Part shown: piece by piece, positions 40,017-47,397 of the stretch | Numbering within the stretch: the first letter of the stretch is position 1 | Layout of the letters: every line of letters begins with the position of its first letter | Assembly (NCBI RefSeq): GCF_029887935.1 | Contig: NZ_JARXRO010000011.1 | Span: 33,485 to 97,484, forward strand | Origin: Luteimonas kalidii | Lineage (GTDB): Bacteria > Pseudomonadota > Gammaproteobacteria > Xanthomonadales > Xanthomonadaceae | Direction of reading: 5' to 3' | Length of the DNA: 64,000 nt | Notes under the pieces: generated by a model | What the model saw: the letters and a program-made list of their open reading frames with translations, nothing else | What the model was told of the DNA's origin: nothing | Database searches by the model: none | Program-made: the position numbers and the translations under genes

Positions 40017-40942
40017 TGCCGCGTCCTCACCCAGTCCCAGGTCGCCTCAAGTCCTTGCTGGAGCGGCGTGGACGCTCGCCATCCGAGGCTGGCGGCCGCT
40101 GCTGTTGGATCCACGAGCGCGCTGCGGACGTCGGCGCGTCTGGCGTCGACGTGGCGGCGGCGCAGCGGGAGGCCGACTATCGATCCGATCATGTCCAGCA
40201 GGGTGTTCAGCGCTGTTGGCACCCCGCTGGATGCGTTGAAGACATGGGTTCCGGCCGAAAGCGGTGTGTGCACGGCTGTCTGGCAGAGGCGGGTCAGATC
40301 GTGGACATGCAGGTAGTCGCGCACCTGCAGCCCATCGCCATAGACTTGGAGCTCCAAGCCATCGCGCGCGCAGCGCATCGCGGTGGGTACGATTGCAAAG
40401 CCGTTTCGCGCCAGCTGTCCTTGTCCGTAGACGTTGCTCGGGCGCAGGACGACCGCGGTGGCATCGTGCTGCGCGGCCCACGCTTCGATGAAGTGTTCGG
40501 CCGCGGCCTTGCCCGCGCCGTGGTAGGAGCGAGGGCGCAAGGGGTCGTCCTCTCGCGCCGGCTGCGCACGGTCGCCGTAGATCGTACCCGCGGACGAGAG
40601 GAACACGAGCCGGCATTCCGGATGTGCCTGCAGCGCCTCCAGCAGAGCCATTGTCGTGCGGAGGTCGCCGTCAAGCTGGGGTTTCGTCATGCTGCTTCCG
40701 GGTGTGCTGTGCGCGGCAGCGTGGACCACCACCTTGCAATCCCCGAGCAGTGCGTCGAACGCGTCCGCGCCGACGAAGGAGTCGACGACATTGCGAATCC
40801 GATCGTGCGGCACCACCAGCGGTGTCCGAGTAGCAGCGATCACCGGTGTGCCGTCGGCATCGAGCGCATCGACCAGGTGTTTTCCGATGAACCCGCCGGC
40901 TCCCAGCACCAGCGCAGCCGTGCGCCCGCGTTGCGGTCTCAT
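40013..40942 (-). CDS. NAD-dependent epimerase/dehydratase (extended SDR) with shifted catalytic Tyr
   Basis: 309 residues. G14-A-G-G-F-I-G20 is the NAD loop, and FLSSAGTIYG gives the catalytic Ser/Thr. The GVPTALNTLLDMI and TPLQQGLEATWDW ends are usual for nucleotide-sugar epimerases. The active-site Tyr-x3-Lys appears as S139-Y-H-G-A-G-K145: the Lys is 5 residues after the Tyr, and His sits at the canonical Tyr place. The codons (TAC CAC GGC GCG GGC AAG) are unambiguous. It is presumed to make a nucleotide sugar for this operon. The ATG at 40942 overlaps the GT4 stop. Confidence 0.87.
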   Translation of the reverse strand: MRPQRGRTAALVLGAGGFIGKHLVDALDADGTPVIAATRTPLVVPHDRIRNVVDSFVGADAFDALLGDCKVVVHAAAHSTPGSSMTKPQLDGDLRTTMALLEALQAHPECRLVFLSSAGTIYGDRAQPAREDDPLRPRSYHGAGKAAAEHFIEAWAAQHDATAVVLRPSNVYGQGQLARNGFAIVPTAMRCARDGLELQVYGDGLQVRDYLHVHDLTRLCQTAVHTPLSAGTHVFNASSGVPTALNTLLDMIGSIVGLPLRRRHVDARRADVRSALVDPTAAAASLGWRASTPLQQGLEATWDWVRTRQ

Positions 40943-42045
40943 GGAGCCAGCGCCTCGTAGAGGCTGGCATAGCGTGCGGCGCAATCGTTCCAGTCCCCGA
41001 AACACCGCCGCGCTTCTTCACGTGCGTGCCTGCCGAGCGCTTGGTTGTTCTCTGGGTCCTCGATGAAACCAAGCCCTTCGCCGAAGGATTCGCGTTCGCC
41101 GCAGATCCAGCCCGCGCGGCGATGCTGGACCAGATCCGTGTGCGCCTGCCCGGAGGACGCGAGAATAGGCAGGCCTGCGGCCATCGCCTCGAGCATCACT
41201 TGCGGGCGACCTTCGGGATGGGTGCTGAGCGACACGAGGCCGGCCGCGCCTGGAAAGCAGTTCTCGCGCAACTGGGTCGGTGTCATCGCGTCATGCCAGC
41301 GCACCCAAGCCGGTACGTCGAGCGACGCATCCTGGCGCGGCCCGATCAGGTGCAGCTCACGACTGGCGCCCTGGAAGAACGGTGCTGCCCAGTCGAACAG
41401 GTGGCCGATCTTTCCGGCGGTCAGACGGGTGACGCAGAGCCATCGTGCAGGTTCGTCCGGATTTAGCCGTCGGACAACCCTGTACCAGGACTCATCGATG
41501 CCAAAGGGTACGCAGCTCACCCGGGCTCTCTGACCGAAGGCTCGTTCAAGTCCCGGCACCATCCACTCCGCGTTGGGACAGATCGCGACCTTCCTCCCGC
41601 GGAACCGGCGCAGCAGCATCGCACGCACGAGCGGCATCTGCAGGATCTGCATATCGGTTCCCAGCACCGTCACCAGCGCCGGGGTGCCGTCGGATGGCAG
41701 CCCGAGTGCACACTGCAGCCAATTCACGTGATACAGATGGGGTCGTTCCGCGAGACAGGCGCGCCGGATCCGGGAGACAAGCCTTGCAGCGGCCAACAGT
41801 CCCTTGGCAGGACGTTTCCGGAGCAGGTGGGCGATGCCCCCCTTCGCAGCAAGCGCGCGCAGCCAGTCGTCGTCGTCCGCTCGCAGGGCGTTCTCCACAC
41901 CCTTGGGCAGTGGGCCGGGAGGGCACCACGCGGCCAGGCTGAGTTCGTCCCGCTGCGCCAAGGCATCGAGCATTCGAAGGATGAAGAGCCCTTTCCAGTC
42001 CTCGGTGTCAGACGGGTAGGAGGTACTCGTGAACAGGATCCGCAT
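40939..42045 (-). CDS. GT4 family glycosyltransferase
   Basis: 368 residues, GT-B fold. The N-terminal domain begins MRILFTSTSYPSDTEDWKGLF. The C-terminal domain has the CVTRLTAGKIGHLFDW phosphate region and LSTHPEGRPQVMLEAMAAGLPILASSGQAH, the E-x7-E donor site of GT4. It is cytoplasmic or peripheral. I took the ATG at 42045 because the fold starts there. ATG 42072 would add 9 residues. 157 bases separate it from the upstream GT-C gene, with no clear promoter, so it is probably part of the pilin-glycan transcript. Confidence 0.87.
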   Translation of the reverse strand: MRILFTSTSYPSDTEDWKGLFILRMLDALAQRDELSLAAWCPPGPLPKGVENALRADDDDWLRALAAKGGIAHLLRKRPAKGLLAAARLVSRIRRACLAERPHLYHVNWLQCALGLPSDGTPALVTVLGTDMQILQMPLVRAMLLRRFRGRKVAICPNAEWMVPGLERAFGQRARVSCVPFGIDESWYRVVRRLNPDEPARWLCVTRLTAGKIGHLFDWAAPFFQGASRELHLIGPRQDASLDVPAWVRWHDAMTPTQLRENCFPGAAGLVSLSTHPEGRPQVMLEAMAAGLPILASSGQAHTDLVQHRRAGWICGERESFGEGLGFIEDPENNQALGRHAREEARRCFGDWNDCAARYASLYEALAP

Positions 42046-42202
42046 GCTCGGTTGTGTCCGGGCTTGGTTCATCTCTGGGAGGAGCTGTCCACGGAGGGGT
42101 GCTGGAGCCGACGCGACTGCGTCCCCGGGCGTTTCGGGAGCAAACACTATACCCAACACCCAAGGAGGCTTCCCACCTCACGCGGCATCCGGAGCGCAGC
42201 CC

Positions 42203-44050
42203 TCACTGCGCATGCATCAGCCCTTCCCCAGCCGCGGCCTCCACCCGACCGGCGAGGTCCGGCCTGCCCCGCGCCCGGAGTGCGGCGGCGATTTCGAAGC
42301 CGATTGGATCATTCGCTGGCGCCACTTCAATCGTCCGCAGCAGGTAGGGCATGGCGCGATCCGGCGCCGACAGGTCGTGCATGACGAAATAGCCGAGGTT
42401 TGCGAGGTTCTGCGGGCCAAACGTCGCTCTGTGCAGCAGGATATCGAGCGTGTCGATCAGCGGTTCCCGGTCCAGCGCGACTCCCAGGCGCCAGTGGGCG
42501 AGCAGGATCGTGAAGACGCGCACGTTGTCGTGGGTCATGCGCACCGTCCGCATCCGTGACTGCAAGCGCTGCCAGTCGTCGCTGCGGGCGTCTCCACGCA
42601 AGGACTTGAGCACCATCAACAGCGTGAGGCTGTTGAGCGAGCCGGGCGCTTGTTCGGCGCCACGCGTGCAGGCATCGATCGCCTCGTCGAGCCTTGTGTT
42701 AGCCGGCGTGGCACCGCCGCCGGCCCTGAAGTGGCTGGCACATAACTCCACCCACGCCCGGCCCGACGCAGGCGCAGCCAGCGTTGCGGCTTCGGCAATG
42801 CTGGCAGTGCTGCGCCAGGACTGGGCGCGCGCCACGGTCGCTCCGGCCATGGCCAGCAGTGCGACCGCGCAGGCCGTCCCCGGCAGGATACGCGCAACCC
42901 GTGCGGGGCCGAGGCGCTCCAGCAGGCTGCCTAGCGCCAGCACGATCCCGATGAGGCCGAAGTGGTTGCGATGCTCGAATACCAATTCCAGGCCGACCAC
43001 GTTGCTGGCGATGGCATGGCTGGAAAAGAAGAGGAACACGCCGAGCGCGAACAACGGCAACCGCTTGCGCAGCATCCACGCCAGCCCCAACAGGCCGAGT
43101 ACCAGCGCGATCGCAGGTAGCGTGGTCCAGGGCTGCAGCAGGCTGCGCGAAGGCTCCACCCAGTCGTAGAAGAACGGCATGTGGCGGGGCAGCGGCAGCA
43201 GGATCTGCCACAGGTACATGCACAGGACGCGGGGCTGCGTCAGCAGGCGTTCAATGCTGGAGAAGTCGCGTCCTGGATACGCCTCCCACTGCCAGTAGTG
43301 CGGCAGCACGAGAAACAGGAAGACCGCGGACGCTGCCACCGTTCCAAGCAAGTAACTTCGCCGCAGGCTCTGGACCAGGCGCGGGTCGGCCGCAGCGAAA
43401 CGCAGCACTGTCAGTTCCAGCGCGAGCGCGTACGCGGGCAGCAGCGCCGAATCCTCCTTGCAGCCCAGCGCCAAGACCCACAGCAGGGCTGTCAGCAGCA
43501 GCCCCATTCTTCCGGACTCGCCCCGGACCTGCCTCTGCCGAGCGTCGAGGTACGCCCACAACGCAAGTACCAGGAAAAATGTGCCCATCGTCTGGAAACG
43601 CTGCACCACGTACAACACCGAGGAAACCTGCAGCGGATGCACCGCCCAGGCGAGCGCAAGAGCGGGCGCCAGCCACCGCACCCTCCCCTCAGCGACGCCG
43701 GCGGCCAGCAGCACGCTGCGGAAGAACCACGCCAGAACGAAGGTGGTCAGAGCGTGGATGCCGATACTGGTGATCCGGAACACCATCGGATCCGCGCCGC
43801 CTCCGCGCCAATAGTCCAAGGCGAAGGACAGGGCCGGCAAGGTCCGTGTAAGGCCCGAAGCCTGCTGCGTGGCCAGCAGGTTGGCCACGCCCTCCGCATC
43901 CAGACGCGTCAGCCGGATGGCCGTGTTGTTGACGATGTTGGGGATGTCATCGAAGAAGAACTGGCCGGGCAGGCCTGGCACGAAGAGCAGGCCCACGATT
44001 ACGGCGACCAGCAGGCTGGCAATGAGAAATCTGACCTGGGAGCTTGGCAT
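42203..44050 (-). CDS. GT-C superfamily membrane glycosyltransferase with TPR-like C-terminus (paralog 2)
   Basis: 615 residues. About 10-12 membrane segments fill residues 1-430. The first outer loop carries Asp34-Asp35 in LPGQFFFDDIPNIVNN, the acidic motif of GT-C enzymes (PMT/TMTC/ArnT type). ALAWAVHPLQVSSVLYVVQRFQTM and VFEHRNHFGLIGIVLALG are shared with the next paralog. From about residue 440 the protein is a soluble helical, TPR-like domain facing the periplasm. GT-C enzymes take a sugar from a polyprenyl carrier and place it on protein or glycan. It lies two genes from the pilins, so a pilin O-glycosyltransferase is the likely role (inference). A TTG at 44116 overlaps the previous stop, but alignment with the paralog favours ATG 44050. 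Confidence 0.8.
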   Translation of the reverse strand: MPSSQVRFLIASLLVAVIVGLLFVPGLPGQFFFDDIPNIVNNTAIRLTRLDAEGVANLLATQQASGLTRTLPALSFALDYWRGGGADPMVFRITSIGIHALTTFVLAWFFRSVLLAAGVAEGRVRWLAPALALAWAVHPLQVSSVLYVVQRFQTMGTFFLVLALWAYLDARQRQVRGESGRMGLLLTALLWVLALGCKEDSALLPAYALALELTVLRFAAADPRLVQSLRRSYLLGTVAASAVFLFLVLPHYWQWEAYPGRDFSSIERLLTQPRVLCMYLWQILLPLPRHMPFFYDWVEPSRSLLQPWTTLPAIALVLGLLGLAWMLRKRLPLFALGVFLFFSSHAIASNVVGLELVFEHRNHFGLIGIVLALGSLLERLGPARVARILPGTACAVALLAMAGATVARAQSWRSTASIAEAATLAAPASGRAWVELCASHFRAGGGATPANTRLDEAIDACTRGAEQAPGSLNSLTLLMVLKSLRGDARSDDWQRLQSRMRTVRMTHDNVRVFTILLAHWRLGVALDREPLIDTLDILLHRATFGPQNLANLGYFVMHDLSAPDRAMPYLLRTIEVAPANDPIGFEIAAALRARGRPDLAGRVEAAAGEGLMHAQ

Positions 44051-44112
44051 GGGCACGGTTCGCAATGGGCGCCGCACTGTGCCGGCGCGGATCGTGAATG
44101 AGAATCCCACAG

Positions 44113-45957
44113 TCAACGCGCTGGAGGGGATGATTGCGTCACGGCCTGCAGCCTGTCGGCCATTTGTTGGTAGCCCTCGTGGCGCAAGTCGCGGATGATG
44201 CCGGTGGCGAAGCGGGGATCCCTGGTGGTGCGCACGGCGTTCTCGAAGTAGCGGTAAGCCCGGTCCGGCTGGTTGCTATGCCCCAGGATGAAGTAGCCGA
44301 GCGCGGCGGATTCGATGGGGGGGAATGGCTTACGGTCGTGGAAGGCGTCGATGGCCGCGACCACCTGGGTGATATCCATGGTCACGCCGTTGCGGACTTG
44401 GTCGAGAATGACCCAGATTCGCGTCGTGTTCTCCGGCGTCATCGTGGCCACTTCGATGCGCGCCAGGTATTCGTCCCAGTCTGCCTGACTGAGTGAACCC
44501 TGGATCCCCTTGAACGCGATTACATTGGTCAGGTTGGCCACCGAACGTGGCGTGACGTCGGCGCCCCTGCGGCAGGCGTCGATGGCCTTGTCCAGGTAAG
44601 GATTGCTGACCTCGGCACCGCCGCCGCGTTCGAAATGCGCCACGCAAAGCGTCTGCCAGGCGCGCCCGGATTCAGGGGCGATGCGCACGTGCATCTTCGC
44701 CAACCCGAGTCCGTCACTCCACGCGTGCGCGCGCATCGCGGTGGCGATCGCCAGGGCCGCAAGGAGCAGCGTGCACAGGGGCACAGTGACCGCTGCACGG
44801 AGTTTCAGGCGGCGCGAGATCACAGCCACCAGGTCGCCAATCGCCAGCACGATGCCGATCAGCGGGAAGTGGTTGCGATGCTCGAATACAAGCTCGAGCC
44901 CAAGCACATTGCTGGTGACGAAGTGACCGGCGAAGAAAAGGAGGATGCCCAGGGCAAACAGCGGCCGCCGATGCCGAAGGCGAAGGGCCGCGGTCAGGAG
45001 CGCCGCTAGAAGCAACAGCGCAGGTAGCGTGGTCCAGGGCGTCAGCAGTCCACGTGAGGGCTCAATCCAGTCGTAGTGGAACGACATGTGTGCCGGCAGA
45101 GGTACCAGCATCTGCCACAGGTAGAGACACAGAACCCGACCCTGGGTCAATACGCGCTCGATACTGGTGAAATCGCGCCCCGGGAACGCTTCCCAGGACC
45201 AGAAGTATGGCAAGACGAGGAACAGGTACAAGGCGGCGCCGGCAAGCGTCATGACCAGGAAACCACGCGACATGGCACGGGCAACCGCCGGATCCGCCGC
45301 ACGGAAGCGCAGCACGGTCAACTCCAGTGCAAGCAGGTAGGCCGGCAACATCACCGCATCTTCCTTGCAGCCCAAGGAGATCGCCCACAGCAGTCCGGTG
45401 AGGATCAGACCCATGCGGCCCGGACGCCCCTCGGCCTGGGCCAGCCGGGCCCGGAAGTAGGCCCACATCGCAAGCACGACGAACAGGGTCGCCAGTGTTT
45501 GCATCCGCTGGACGACATACAGCACGGAAGACACCTGGAGCGGATGCAGCGCCCAAGCAATTGCCAGCGCGAGCGCTCCCCAACGCGCGCGAACCTCGTT
45601 CGCTCCGGTGGTGCGCAGAAGGGTCTGCAGGAAGCCGGCCAGCACCAGCGTGGTCAGTGCGTGGATGGCGATGTTCGTGGTCTTGAACGTCGCAGGGTCG
45701 AGGCCGTTCCCCCGCAAATAGTCCAGCGCGAACGTCAACGTCGGCAGGGTGCGGGATACGCCTCCGGACTGCATGCTGAAGGCGGCATCCATGATGGCGC
45801 CCGGCGCAAGGGACCGCAGCCGGATGCCGGAGTTATCGACGATGTTGAAGCTGTCGTCGAGGAGGAATTCGCCAGGTAGACCAAGAGCGAAGATCGCGCT
45901 AACCAAGGCCGCGCAGAGTAGCGACAGCACCAGGAAACCACGCTGCGAGAGCGTCAT
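44113..45957 (-). CDS. GT-C superfamily membrane glycosyltransferase with TPR-like C-terminus (paralog 1)
   Basis: 614 residues, a clear paralog of the following gene over its whole length, with Asp34-Asp35 at the same positions (LPGEFLLDDSFNIVDN). Shared blocks include ALAWALHPLQVSSVLYVVQRMQTL-like text, LGCKEDAVMLPAYLLALELTVLRF, FPGRDFTSIERVLTQGRVLCLYLWQ and LVFEHRNHFPLIGIVLAIGDL. The C-terminal 170 residues are helical and TPR-like. It starts 88 bases after pilin 2, behind a hairpin. The bacterial pilin transferase TfpW is also GT-C, which makes the pilin role plausible. Two pilins beside two transferases suggests one enzyme per pilin or per sugar step. Confidence 0.8.
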   Translation of the reverse strand: MTLSQRGFLVLSLLCAALVSAIFALGLPGEFLLDDSFNIVDNSGIRLRSLAPGAIMDAAFSMQSGGVSRTLPTLTFALDYLRGNGLDPATFKTTNIAIHALTTLVLAGFLQTLLRTTGANEVRARWGALALAIAWALHPLQVSSVLYVVQRMQTLATLFVVLAMWAYFRARLAQAEGRPGRMGLILTGLLWAISLGCKEDAVMLPAYLLALELTVLRFRAADPAVARAMSRGFLVMTLAGAALYLFLVLPYFWSWEAFPGRDFTSIERVLTQGRVLCLYLWQMLVPLPAHMSFHYDWIEPSRGLLTPWTTLPALLLLAALLTAALRLRHRRPLFALGILLFFAGHFVTSNVLGLELVFEHRNHFPLIGIVLAIGDLVAVISRRLKLRAAVTVPLCTLLLAALAIATAMRAHAWSDGLGLAKMHVRIAPESGRAWQTLCVAHFERGGGAEVSNPYLDKAIDACRRGADVTPRSVANLTNVIAFKGIQGSLSQADWDEYLARIEVATMTPENTTRIWVILDQVRNGVTMDITQVVAAIDAFHDRKPFPPIESAALGYFILGHSNQPDRAYRYFENAVRTTRDPRFATGIIRDLRHEGYQQMADRLQAVTQSSPPAR

Positions 45958-45981
45958 GTTGGGCCTATGCGCAGGGACGAA

Positions 45982-46007
45982 GCGGCCAGTTTGGACGATC
46001 TGGCCGC
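45982..46007 (-). terminator. GC hairpin between pilin 2 and the GT-C genes
   Basis: GCGGCCAG (45982-45989) pairs with CTGGCCGC (46000-46007) across a 10-base loop. No T-tract follows on the minus strand, so it is more likely to slow transcription or protect the 3' end of the pilin message than to stop it fully. That would favour much pilin and little transferase. Confidence 0.5.
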
Positions 46008-46045
46008 CGCGCGCAGTTACAGCGGCAGCGGCGCGTCTGCGCCCG

Positions 46046-46375
46046 TCAGATGAGCGAGCAGTTGCCCGTTGTCATATCGCAACTGGTGATCCGGGTGCCG
46101 GGGGCCTTGGGGGTGCCCGTGATGGTCGTGGTCATGTCGAGCGCCGTGTCGGCGAGTCGACAGGCCTGGCGAGGCGGCGCTGCCGGCGTGGCCTGCATGT
46201 GCAGAGTGGCGAGCGCGAAGTTGGCGTAGCTTTTCATCTCGGCCTGGCAGGCCCCTTCCGCCGACCGGACCCGATAGGCGTTGTAGGCCGGCAACGCGAT
46301 CGCGGCCAGCATGGCGATGATCGCGACCACGATCATCAACTCGATCAATGTGAAGCCTTCCTGCCTGCGAGCCAT
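46046..46375 (-). CDS. pilA: Type IV major-pilin-like protein, short (pilin 2)
   Basis: 109 residues. Class IVa leader MARRQEG ends at Gly7. Mature Phe8 begins [39 protein letters not shown], with Glu12 as the Glu5 of the mature protein. The globular part is only about 65 residues, with Cys pairs, and ends NCSLI. It shares [13 protein letters not shown] with pilin 1, so the two are tandem duplicates. The mature form (102 residues) is shorter than usual PilA (about 140). It should be processed by PilD and assembled by PilBC. It has its own sigma-54 promoter at 46413 and lies downstream of a terminator, so it can be made separately from pilin 1. Confidence 0.9.
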   Translation of the reverse strand: MARRQEGFTLIELMIVVAIIAMLAAIALPAYNAYRVRSAEGACQAEMKSYANFALATLHMQATPAAPPRQACRLADTALDMTTTITGTPKAPGTRITSCDMTTGNCSLI

Positions 46376-46412
46376 GTCATTCCCCCGTGATGCGCCACCC
46401 CAGCAAACAAGG

Positions 46413-46431
46413 AAGCAAGACACACGCCAAA
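46413..46431 (-). promoter_or_regulatory. Sigma-54 promoter of pilin 2
   Basis: On the minus strand TTTGGCGTGTGTCTTGCTT gives GG-N10-GC with a perfect -12 TTGCTT and a -24 TTGGCGT. It lies about 38 bases before the pilin 2 ATG. PilR, the sigma-54 activator, is encoded about 1 kb upstream. Confidence 0.8.
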
Positions 46432-46524
46432 CGTGCAAGGGGTCGTGAGGGTCACGGCCGAAGTGGGATGATGGTCGCGCTTCCGTCGCATCATGAAACT
46501 TGGGCACATTGAGCGACGGTTCGC

Positions 46525-46556
46525 AAAAAAGAGAAGACCCCTCGAGAGGGGTCTTC
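46525..46556 (-). terminator. Rho-independent terminator after pilin 1
   Basis: On the minus strand GAAGACCCCT-CTCG-AGGGGTCTTC is a perfect 10-bp stem followed by TCTTTTTT. It begins 27 bases after the pilin 1 stop and lies before the pilin 2 promoter, so the two pilins are separate transcription units, perhaps with some read-through. Confidence 0.92.
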
Positions 46557-46582
46557 CGGCACAGCGCTGAGTATCGGTCGCG

Positions 46583-46942
46583 TTAGATCGACGGATCCAG
46601 GCTGCAGGTCGCAGAATCGTTGTTGCACGTCGTGTCGCCGCTACCTGCGGTACCCGTACCACCCGGATCCCGGGGGGCGAAGACCGTGGTACCGGTAATG
46701 GTAGCCAGGGCGGCCGTCGGGGTCTCGCACGAAACGGCAGGCGGAGCCTCGACATTCATTTCGGACTGCAGCGCAGCCACGGCAGAGTTCATGTAGGCCT
46801 TCGCCTCGGCCTGGCAGGCGCCTTCGGCCGAACGGATGCGGTAGTTGTTGTACGCCGGCAGCGCGATGGCGGCCAGGATGGCGATGATCGCGACGACGAT
46901 CATCAGCTCGATGAGCGTGAAGCCCTTCTGCATCTTCTTCAT
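46583..46942 (-). CDS. pilA: Type IV major pilin, short (pilin 1)
   Basis: 119 residues. Leader MKKMQKG ends at Gly7. Mature Phe8 begins [39 protein letters not shown] (Glu12 = mature Glu5). The mature protein has 112 residues. Cysteines in VSCETP, TTCNND and TCSLDP suggest a C-terminal disulfide loop. The tail SCSLDPSI-like end (ATCSLDPSI) has Ser residues that could carry a glycan, as on some Pseudomonas pilins. The ATG at 46942 follows AGGGGATACACC. A sigma-54 promoter lies 115 bases upstream and an intrinsic terminator just after. It is likely the main fibre subunit. Confidence 0.93.
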   Translation of the reverse strand: MKKMQKGFTLIELMIVVAIIAILAAIALPAYNNYRIRSAEGACQAEAKAYMNSAVAALQSEMNVEAPPAVSCETPTAALATITGTTVFAPRDPGGTGTAGSGDTTCNNDSATCSLDPSI

Positions 46943-47056
46943 GGTGTATCCCCTAGAGGTTGGACGTTGGACAAGTCGACTTTCACGTGCCCCATCGTTC
47001 CGGCTGTTGCCGTGTCCTGTGGGCAGCCGTGCAACAGCGCACGTGCGGAGGGATTG

Positions 47057-47074
47057 ACGCAGGATGCGTGCCAA
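47057..47074 (-). promoter_or_regulatory. Sigma-54 promoter of pilin 1
   Basis: On the minus strand TTGGCACGCATCCTGCGT: the -24 part TTGGCACG is perfect and GG-N10-GC spacing is exact, ending CTGC. The transcript would start near 47047, giving a leader of about 105 bases before the ATG at 46942. It is the expected target of PilR. Confidence 0.9.
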
Positions 47075-47125
47075 TCCGGCAACGGTGTGGGTGGGGGATT
47101 GGAATGCGGGAACCTGTCACGATTT

Positions 47126-47148
47126 CAGATTCATTCAGCGTGAATCTG
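47126..47148. promoter_or_regulatory. Inverted repeat upstream of the pilin 1 promoter (candidate enhancer site 1)
   Basis: CAGATTCA (47126-47133) and TGAATCTG (47141-47148) form a perfect 8-bp inverted repeat with a 7-base centre, about 90 bases upstream of the expected start. The position fits an activator site for a sigma-54 promoter. A CTGTC element, as described for PilR of Pseudomonas, lies beside it at 47114. Confidence 0.6.
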
Positions 47149-47171
47149 GGAACGGGTTCACGCGACGCGTT

Positions 47172-47188
47172 GCGTCACAAAGTGACGC
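47172..47188. promoter_or_regulatory. Inverted repeat upstream of the pilin 1 promoter (candidate enhancer site 2)
   Basis: GCGTCAC-AAA-GTGACGC is a perfect 7-bp inverted repeat about 133 bases upstream of the expected pilin 1 start. With the repeat at 47126 it gives two dimer-sized sites in the 455-base pilin 1-pilR gap, which otherwise holds no gene. Confidence 0.55.
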
Positions 47189-47397
47189 GAAGTGACCTTG
47201 TGCGCAGGGGTCTGGATCGGTGAGGTTCTAAACGTGATGTCGATCATGCCGGCGATGCGCGCGGGGGCACGGTGGCGACGGCGGTTCGGCGGTCGGCCGC
47301 CGGATCGGGTGACGTGGAATTGACGCGGGAGTCGGCCGGACTTCATGCGCGCCGGGCGGTGCGAACGGAACGGGCGCCCTAGCCCGACCGCGACGCC

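Noticed and set aside
32692-46045. Integrase, transposase, tRNA or att-like direct repeats at the borders of the glycan island.
   Set aside because: None could be recognised, so I do not call it a mobile element. Acquisition is argued from composition only.
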